From the NCBI GenBank assembly GCA_025200525.1, contig CM045760.1, positions 48,875,932-48,939,931 on the forward strand: a stretch of 64,000 nt of DNA, given 5' to 3'. This document shows, in pieces, positions 57,083-64,000 of the stretch. This stretch comes from Camellia lanceoleosa (Eukaryota; Streptophyta; Magnoliopsida; Ericales; Theaceae). Position numbers and translations under genes: made by a program. The notes beneath the pieces are model-generated. The model made no database searches and had not been told where the DNA came from. It was given only the letters and a program-made list of their open reading frames with translations. Each line of letters begins with the position of its first letter. Position 1 is the first letter of the stretch.

Positions 57083-58155
57083 ATATGCTGTTTTGGATTT
57101 GGAAATTTGTTGTGCAATGTGACCCACATAGCAAGCCATTAGACTTATGGAACTGTTTTTAATGCATAATATTCGAACTTCAGTTTCATAGACGTTTGTA
57201 ACGTACTCATAAATTTTATTTGCCTAGATTGAACTTTACTTAACCCATTCGGTATTTTTTTCTTGAGGAATTTGTATAATTGCAAGGCAACTGTTCGTTT
57301 AATTTTGAACCTAGTGGATGACTTCAACATTTGATGCACACTCAAATTTCATAAAAAAGAATTGCATTTTTTTTTATAATTCGTCATTTTTTTTGTACCA
57401 AGTAAAATTTCTGACAAATTTAATAATGTCATAACTTGTAATTTGTAAACGTTAACAGTGTCATTGCATACAAACTACGAATAAATTTCAATTCATAGTT
57501 CCAAAAAATAAAACATTTTAGGTGTACGCAAATTGACTTCTGATAATTTAGGAAAAGTTTCTAATTGTGTGGATATTTATCTTTTTTAATTCAAATTGAA
57601 ATCGTGTCGAATATTGTAATAATGTCGAGTTCGAAATTGATAGAAGTAAAAGTTACATTTGTAAAAAGTTTGTCAATTTTTTTCCAAACAAATAATGGTA
57701 AACACATACAATTGGTATATTTTAGTGTACAAACTGATGATTATTAATAATTTATAAATTTTAAAAAAATTATAAATTATATTAATGGGTAAGGTTTAAA
57801 AAAATGTTTGAAGGTTTGTTGATATATGTAATTAATTGTTTACAAGTTTTATTTTTATTTATTTATTTTTTTTTTAGGTGTTAAAATTACTATTCAATTC
57901 ACCAATTCACAATCCTTCAAATTTTTTGCCCAATACAGCAATTGGAGCCGTTAGCACTGTTCAAAATTTGAAAAAAAAAATGGTGATCTGCAAGATCCTT
58001 TCGTCCTACGTCAGCAAGCCGATTGCCTAGCTTGGAACATGACAGCTTATATGGAGGGGCAGTTTGGTCATTTCAGTACAAAATGTCATTTCAAACACTC
58101 TTACCTATACAGCCATTCAAAAATATTTCAATCCATCTTCCGAAACACACAAACT
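57083..58155. other. Right non-coding part of the Harbinger
   Basis: AT-rich with no supported gene. It ends near TTCCGAAACACACAA (58138-58152), the inferred right terminus. Confidence 0.45.
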
Positions 58156-58204
58156 AAAATAGCCTACTAAAATAGCCAAAAAGCCTTAAAAAATAGCCAT
58201 TTTC

Positions 58205-58690
58205 CTAATTAGCTTAGGTCACTAATTGTTTTATTAGCTCAAATGACCAAGTTTAACTCAAACTAATCTTGTTTAGTCTCTAAGAAAGAGAATTTATTGA
58301 GTAATTGTAATTTAACGATCTTAGTTTGACTTTAGTATCTCACTTAAGGTTTTCTAAATCACCTGAGTGCTCAATTCTCAAGTCCAAAAAGATGAATTTG
58401 AATTCATTTTGATTTTTTTTTCCTATTTCTCTTTTTTTTTTTCCTCTAATTTTCTCTTTTAACACTCAAGAAGAAAATTTCTCTCTAACTTTCTCTATCT
58501 TTCTCCATCTTCTCTCTTTTGTTGTAGGAACAAATTTTCTTAAACCATTAATTGTTTCATTAGCTTAGGTGGTATAGTTTAACTCAAACCAGTCATACTT
58601 AGTCTCTAAGAAAGATAATTTACTGAGTAACTATAACTTAACGATATTAGTTTAACTTAAGAATCTCACTTAAGGTTAGTTAAGTTAGCT
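58205..58690. repeat. Tandem repeat, unit about 330 bp, right pieces
   Basis: 'ttagcttaggtcactaattg...tttagtctctaagaaag...' (58213-58345) recurs at 58546-58690. The intervening block 58346-58545 matches 4593-4749. Joined across the Harbinger, 4593-4749 plus 58205-58345 would make one unit and 58346-58690 the next. Confidence 0.6.
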
Positions 58691-60840
58691 TATATACAAT
58701 TTACAAAAGAATAATTCTATTTCCCCCCCCCCCTTAACTATCCCAAATTTATCCGAAAGAGATTGTGTGATTATGATTGAATTTGTATAGCGTGGGGTCT
58801 ATGTATAGAATGAAATTGAACCACAAAATAATAATTCTGAATAATTTCTGAATGTTAAGTCTGAATTTGTAACATTACTCAATACAAAATAAGGAGTTAA
58901 ACTTGCACATAACATAATTACGAAGTTTATCCCTCCAAAAAAAGTGTTTCATTTTGGTATTTCCAAAAGCTATGCACTAAAGATTAGCATCTCTCTCTCT
59001 TCGACTTATCACCTAAAAGAATAAAATAATTATAAACATGTTGTAGAGTGATAAATATTATACCAACAGCATACAGGACACAAAATTCCATTGATAAGCA
59101 GAATGAGAAGTATTATACCTCTATTTTAGTAAATCTGAAGAAAATAGACGTTTTACTATAAAAAGATATGACAATATCATATTTTAAACTTTAAGAAAAC
59201 TTAATATAATTATGCTAAAATTATGAAGTTATTCCATTTCTTTCAAACATTAGAAGAGGCTGGTGTAATTTACTCTTATTTTATTTTCTTGTTTGTTAGC
59301 TAAAAATATGTATATATTGAAGTTGTGATTACTTGTTAAAAATAAGATTGTGATTAACAATTATCCATCAGAATTAATTTTCTCACTTTACCATTTGATA
59401 TAAACTATAATAATTGTTTAATACAAGAGTTAACATAACATCTAATTAGACTTGTATTTGGCTAGTTGAGTTATAAAATGAATCAATCTATTTGAGGTAG
59501 ATTCATATTTGGCACATTAGGAAATTATTTAAGATTAGCAACAAGTAAAGTTAAAAACATTTTGAAGTTGGTTATGTTTTTTTTTTTATTTCTTCCATAA
59601 ACTTGTAAAATTGTGAATTTTGTTAACGTGTTAAATAAAGAAATTAAAAGGTTTGTATATTATATATGAATGTACATGTAATAGAAAATATATAATCTTT
59701 TAAAATATTTGTTATATATACACGTTAAGTATTTTTTATTCGTGATTTGATAAGTCTTGTATGTTTGGAATTATATTCTACATTTTTTTGAAATTAGATA
59801 TTTTTTTTAATGATATCTTACCCTTATTTTGGTCAATGCTTATATGATAGTTTTATTTTTATTTATTTTTATATGTTTCAAAATTTTAAAATTCTATAAT
59901 TTCTAAATACACATCCATATTTGATAAAATTTAAAATTTTTAAAACTATTAGATAAGATCTATCATACAAAATCTCAATTAAATAAAAAAAATTGTAAAA
60001 TGAAAAAAGTAAAAATTTTACACTTTTTTTTTTTTTTTTTTTGAAAGTGTGAAATTTTTCCACTATTAAAATTGTATATTTTTAAGAAATGTGTTATCAT
60101 GGGACTCCTCCTATGTATATATATAGATATACGATAGTGTGAAAATTATAGATGTGAATATTTATATTTTAAAAAAACTATTCATGCTTTTTAAGGACTA
60201 GAATAACATAAATTTTTTATTTTCTTATTCTTTTAAATTCATTAACATTAATAGTTTTGAAGTATAATAATTGTACTATCAAAGTATAATTTTGAAAAGT
60301 TAATATTTTGAAATGTAATAAATGTACTACCAAAAAGAGTTAAATTCAAAAGGGATAACATTTTGAAACGAAAAGAATAGTAGATTGGATTTCAGTAACT
60401 ATAATTAATGTAATATGACGGATTTTTAGTCATTTCCTCCGTCCTAAAATCAAGGCAGTAGTAGTGGATTGGAGAAGTCTAGTCCGACCTACTATGGATT
60501 TATGTTGTGTCTATTTTGATGATTTAAATTATTCATTTTATGAGATTTATTAAGTGTATTTTTATAATTATAGATAAATGTGATTCAATTAAAAGGTTAG
60601 TAATATCTAATCAATTTAATTTTGATATAAAAAATATTCTTAAACTCTATAAAACAAATAAATAAACGATTTGAATTATCGAGACAAAACTTGAGGCTCT
60701 TCAGAGAGGAGCTGAGCTCAAAAAGTCAATGACTCATTTATGAAATTTTTTATAATTTATCTTTTATTTTATTATAAAGGTCAAAATTTCTAATTTTTTT
60801 AATTATCTCAAACTTTATCTACTTATCAATTTTAGAAAGA
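58691..60840. other. AT-rich intergenic DNA, nothing coding seen
   Basis: Holds a C10 run near 58724-58733, several poly-T runs, and 'gggactcctcctatgtatatatata' type sequence near 60101-60127. No gene, RNA or clear repeat boundary. Confidence 0.5.
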
Positions 60841-61430
60841 GTCTTGCTACGTCGCTTGAATTCAGATGCCCCTGAATCCCCCGAATCCAAAAGAGAAGGA
60901 GATCGAGAGAGAGACAGAGGCAAGCGGCGATCGACGGCGAAGAAGAAGAATTTGGAGGGGGCACATTCAACCGGGCAGAGGCAGAAACGGAGGCAAGGCG
61001 ACAACTCCAACGACGGCGAAACAGAGGCACCATTTCGTTGATGGAGTTCAAACCCAACAACGGCGGCGACTCCAACTCCGACTTCTGCGATCGACATCCA
61101 CCGTCGCACCCACCATCGATAGCGGAGCTGGGACGGCGGGACTAGGCTGCGACGACGACCGGCGACTGGGCATCGGCGATCGACGATCGTCTTCTCTCTC
61201 TCTCTTTCTCTCTTCTCCTCTGCCTCTGCCTCTGCTTCTCTCCCTCTCCCTCTCTCTCTCCCTGTTTCAGATCGAAAATGAAGAAGAAGAAAAAAAATCT
61301 CCAAAACGACGTCGTTTGAGGATTAGAGAGATTAGGAGAAGCCAAATTCAAACTCTCAAATATTATTCTTTTAGAAAATACTATTTATTATTTTTCATTT
61401 TGCTTCCTTACAGTTGCAGGTAATTCCATT
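60841..61430. other. GC-richer segment with CT microsatellite, upstream of the PTPMT1 exon
   Basis: Abrupt base change from the AT-rich flank. Contains codon-like CGG/GAG-rich sequence on both strands, a (CT)n-rich strip (61190-61262) and the 14-bp palindrome AAACGACGTCGTTT (61304-61317). Frames of 161-185 codons on either strand are compositional (Arg/Glu or Ser/Leu-rich) with no recognisable domain. It may be an upstream promoter or leader exon of the PTPMT1 gene, or an unrelated gene end. Confidence 0.4.
61190..61262. repeat. CT-rich microsatellite
   Basis: Runs of CT and CTCC/CTCTGC repeats on the plus strand. Such pyrimidine strips are common in plant 5' leaders and core promoters. Confidence 0.8.
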
Positions 61431-61439
61431 TGGTTGCAG

Positions 61440-61954
61440 AATCCCAACAACCCCAACTATAACAACAACCCCCTTTTACGATAGAGTGTTAGTTGAGAGA
61501 TAACGAAAGCTAGAGAGAGAGTGTGTGCCTGTCTCACCTCACCAACAAATCGAGCAAAAGAGTATTTAATGCCTTCAATTTGACTGATCGTTTCGCATAT
61601 CTTTGTTGTTGAGGGATCGTCCCTTACAGATCAAAATCTACGGTATCACTGTTTCCATTCTTCAATTGAATCTTTTTTTCAATGTGTTCAATTTGATGTA
61701 CAAATCGTAGTTTTTGTAGCTTGAGTTGGGTTTTGATTTGAGGTGGCTTGTGGGTTTGTAGTTTTCATTGTGAATTGCTTGATTTATAGTTTTATTTCTC
61801 GGTTTTGAAGGCTAGGATTAAAATTTTGTTAGAAATTGGTCTTGGGTGTAGATTTGTTGGTTTTTTATCAATCTTTAGTTTGATTTTAACGTTTTTGAAG
61901 GTTAAGATTAAAGGGTGGTGGTCAATTGGTGTTGGTGAGAGCATATTGGCAGCC
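61440..61954 (+). promoter_or_regulatory. Probable promoter and 5' leader of PTPMT1
   Basis: Non-coding, with 'gctagagagagagtgtgtg' near 61509 and a possible leader intron (donor ACG|GTATCACTG at 61643; acceptors near 61910 or 61952). Exact start of transcription cannot be read from the sequence. Confidence 0.4.
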
Positions 61955-62170
61955 ATGTATATTGAAGAACTGAAGGAGGAGGTGGGGGATTTTGAAAATG
62001 TGGAGGAGAAGAGTCGTGCTGATAGTGACTGTGGTGCCATAGTTGTGTCAGATGCCAAATGGGTTTTGGTCGGAGCAGGGGCTCGTGCTCTTTTCTATCC
62101 GACATTGTTATACAATGTTGTGAGAAACAAAATTCAATCTGAGTTCCACTGGTGGGATAGGGTTGATGAG
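61955..62170 (+). CDS. PTPMT1: PTPMT1/DSP8-type phosphatidylglycerophosphate phosphatase, exon 1
   Basis: The ATG at 61955 opens a 72-codon exon ending in a clean donor (GATGAG|GTATAC at 62171). The residues start MYIEEL, then an acidic variable stretch, then 'VLVGAGARALFYPTLLYNVV' and 'SEFHWWDRVDE', the conserved N-terminal region of plant PTPMT-type dual-specificity phosphatases. The first intron in plant homologues falls at this point. The catalytic C-x5-R loop would lie in later exons, which are not in the window. The enzyme dephosphorylates phosphatidylglycerophosphate in mitochondria (and plastids) on the way to phosphatidylglycerol and cardiolipin. Upstream in-frame sequence lacks the family's signature, so the ATG at 61955 is preferred. 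Codons are intact, unlike those of all other reading frames in the window; a truncated duplicate cannot be excluded because the rest is not visible. Confidence 0.75.
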
Positions 62171-63787
62171 GTATACCTACATTCCTTTGCCTTGCTGTTC
62201 CTTTACTCTTTATTTTTAGTGCTTATCCACATGTTGTTAATGTACTCTTGTTTTCCTTGTTCTGAATAACTCTGTTCATATTTGAAACCTGTTGAGGAAG
62301 CGACATGAAACAGTTAAAATTATAAGTTTATCTACGGGGGAGGGGTTGGGCTTGTCGTACTCAAAACTTAGGGTTTGTTTGGCACACGTTCTTGTAGTTG
62401 AAAGTCCTACATCAAGGAGTTTGTAGGGAGGACTTTTAAGGACTATTAAGCTTTGGTTTGTAATTTATTTAATTTAATGACATTTAATTCTGGTTTATAC
62501 CTTACTTTTGGCATTAAATATGAAATTGTAGAATGAATGTTAAACCAACTAAACCATTTAAATTTAGCTAATTTTTGCATTTTTCCAAATAAAAAATAAA
62601 CATTTTTTTACGAACATACCCAGCCGTGTCTGTGCCTTATTTATTTATTTAGATTTTATCTTATTAACGTCTCTGTATCATACCAATACTCATACCGGTA
62701 CCCAGACTGCATCATAGCATGTAATAAGTGGCGACTCCCCGAATTTTTACAGATGAGGTAACCTCAGAAGCTTAAGTTCTATAATTTCAACATAAATTTT
62801 TTTAAACTAAACAACATTATTATGTTTAGTTTTGAATTTTTAAAAATAGTTTTGAGCTTTTTTGTTTTTTGCATTTTGTTGTCTTTAGTAATTTTCTTTT
62901 TATATTTTCGTCATTTTTTGGATGCACTTGAAAGATGAAATATTTATGAAAAATGTGGTAACTTTTTTGTATTTAGTAAATTTTAAAAAAAATTATTGGC
63001 AAATATTTTACTTTTTATGTGTATCTATATTAAATTAATTTAAAAATAAAAAAAAATAACTTAAGATATGTAAAAAATTCACCAAAAATAAGCAAACAGA
63101 AAACTTAAAAACTATATTTGAAAACTATTTACCAAACAGATTTTATCTTCTCAAAAAGTAGATCTCTGATGAGTGTACATCTTTATTTGACAAGTAAAAA
63201 TTCAGTGTCATGGTAATACTATGTCGCCATTGACATGTGGTATTACCTACAAATAATAAACCTACGCATGGAGGGTAAATCCCACTTTCATAATATAATT
63301 ACCTTGTCACATATACTCAAGAGAATAATGGCAAGCTGTTATTGGATGATAGTACCAATTGCATGGCATTACCATTGTATTGAACTTTTTTTCTTTTTTG
63401 ATGGGGTCCCTTGATTTTTTAAAAGAATTAAACTATATAAAATAAAATATTAATAATACGAATAAAATTTTTTTTAGAGTTTTTATTTGCTTAATGGGGG
63501 GATGGGACCCCATCATCAATACACTGGCGTCACCCTTGCATGTAATCTTACCAATACTCAACTACTCAATAAAATGAGAAAGGAAAATTTTAATGATAAT
63601 TAAAATTTATTTCTATTATTACTAAAAAAGATTATAAAGTTGATACAATCACATGAAAAACACAAATAACTTCAATCAATTCTTCTGGAATGCAATATTA
63701 AATTAAGACTCTCAACTCATTGTGTTGTCGGTGGTCCACCATTCCGATTAGATCAAGTGGATCATCATAATTTCCATTTCTTTATCA
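62171..63787 (+). other. Start of PTPMT1 intron 1 or downstream intergenic DNA
   Basis: Begins with the donor GTATAC and is AT-rich throughout. I found no sequence for the next conserved PTPMT segment (the GAVPF/LNEP region), so the intron runs beyond the window or the gene is truncated. Confidence 0.45.
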
Positions 63788-64000
63788 TCACTCATTCATT
63801 TTATCTTCATTATAATGTCTGAATTTTGCATTCGCTTTTGCCTCTTGCATTATAAAATTATGCAATCCATTGAAGACACAACAATTGGCCTTCATGTTTC
63901 AAATGGAAATTTAAAATTGGCCACTGATCTTTCCAGATGCCAAAACGACATTCAACTCCCCCGGACCGAATCATATTTGGGGGCAAAGCAAATCAGGGAG
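63788..64000 (-). pseudogene. PIF/Harbinger transposase C-terminal fragment
   Basis: On the minus strand from the window edge: 'VECRFGIWKDQWPILN', matching the V-E-x2-FG-x-WK-x3-PIL block that carries the catalytic Glu, followed after a one-base shift by 'GLHNFIMQEAKAN' (the LHNFI block) and a TGA at 63790-63788. It is a different, diverged copy from the transposase at 56252-57082. The N-terminal part would lie to the right of the window. Confidence 0.5.

Larger units (their letters stand above)
4750..58155 (+). mobile_element. PIF/Harbinger DNA transposon, interrupted by elements A/B and solo LTR E
   Basis: The right part encodes the two proteins typical of the superfamily: a Myb/SANT-like protein (52467-53622) and a DDE transposase (56252-57082). 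The left end near 4752 reads GGCGTTGTTTGGGAA; the right end near 58137-58152, read on the minus strand, is TTGTGTGTTTCGGAA, an imperfect terminal inverted repeat followed by further alignable bases (GTAC...ACC...CCC in both). Subtracting element A (45,823 bp) and solo LTR E (2,484 bp) leaves about 5.1 kb, normal for an autonomous PIF/Harbinger. No 3-bp TWA target duplication is clear at the ends I chose, so the exact ends are uncertain. The element is defective: it has stops, frameshifts and a lost catalytic Asp. Confidence 0.6.

Noticed and set aside
60101..60140. Minus-strand TCTATATATATACATAGGAGG as a Helitron 5' end
   Set aside because: No matching hairpin and CTRR 3' end was found on the minus strand within 58.2-60.1 kb.
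60819..61423. 161- and 185-codon frames on opposite strands
   Set aside because: Compositional (Arg/Glu and Ser/Leu-rich) over a CT/GA strip; no domain recognised, so listed only as an unassigned segment.

Overview
The window is nuclear DNA of a flowering plant, almost certainly a eudicot. It is AT-rich at both ends and packed with nested transposable elements in the middle. The only ordinary host gene I can support is the first coding exon of a plant PTPMT1/DSP8-type mitochondrial phosphatase at 61955-62170 (+). Everything from about 4.75 to 58.2 kb is transposon inside transposon.

Layout. 1-4460: AT-rich DNA with two Helitron-like 3' ends (2380-2406 and 4436-4460). About 4593-4749 and 58205-58690: pieces of one tandem repeat, split by a PIF/Harbinger DNA transposon (about 4750-58155, roughly 5.1 kb once insertions are removed). 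That transposon encodes a Myb/SANT-like protein (52467-53622) and a DDE transposase (56252-57082); a solo LTR, here called E (53768-56251), separates them. Element A, an 10.9-kb Ty3/Gypsy Tat-type retrotransposon on the minus strand (6036-51858), sits in the Harbinger. Its element-5' LTR is split by element B, a very large Tat-type retrotransposon on the plus strand (16808-51699, target duplication CTTTG on both sides, about 25.9 kb without insertions). B contains two solo LTRs of its own superfamily: C (33502-37827, duplication GTGGC) and D (40401-45091, minus strand, duplication GCTGT). Insertion order is therefore Harbinger, then A, then B, then C and D; E entered the Harbinger independently.

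Coding content of the elements. Both A and B have gag, aspartic protease, reverse transcriptase, a Ty3-type RNase H, a second archaeal-type RNase H and integrase, the order that marks the Tat clade. Both carry extra genes antisense to gag-pol, between pol and the 3' LTR, but of different origin. A carries one coiled-coil ORF of the 'putative gypsy type transposon' kind (7455-9729). B carries two genes: a DUF7745-like two-exon gene (31908-30631) and a six-exon plant mobile domain (PMD, MAIN/MAIL1-like) gene (45538-32822). Each B antisense gene has its own TATA-like box and a near-identical palindromic GGTCGGCCGACC module upstream; the same motif occurs in the U3 of the B-family LTRs. The LTRs also share a splice-donor/acceptor pair bounding a candidate leader intron of about 1.7-2 kb.

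All elements look dead. Most in-frame stops are TAG where a CAG (Gln) codon is the natural ancestor, or TGA/TAG where CGA or TGG is; this is the expected footprint of deamination at heavily methylated plant DNA. No tRNA, rRNA, CRISPR or bacterial features were seen.
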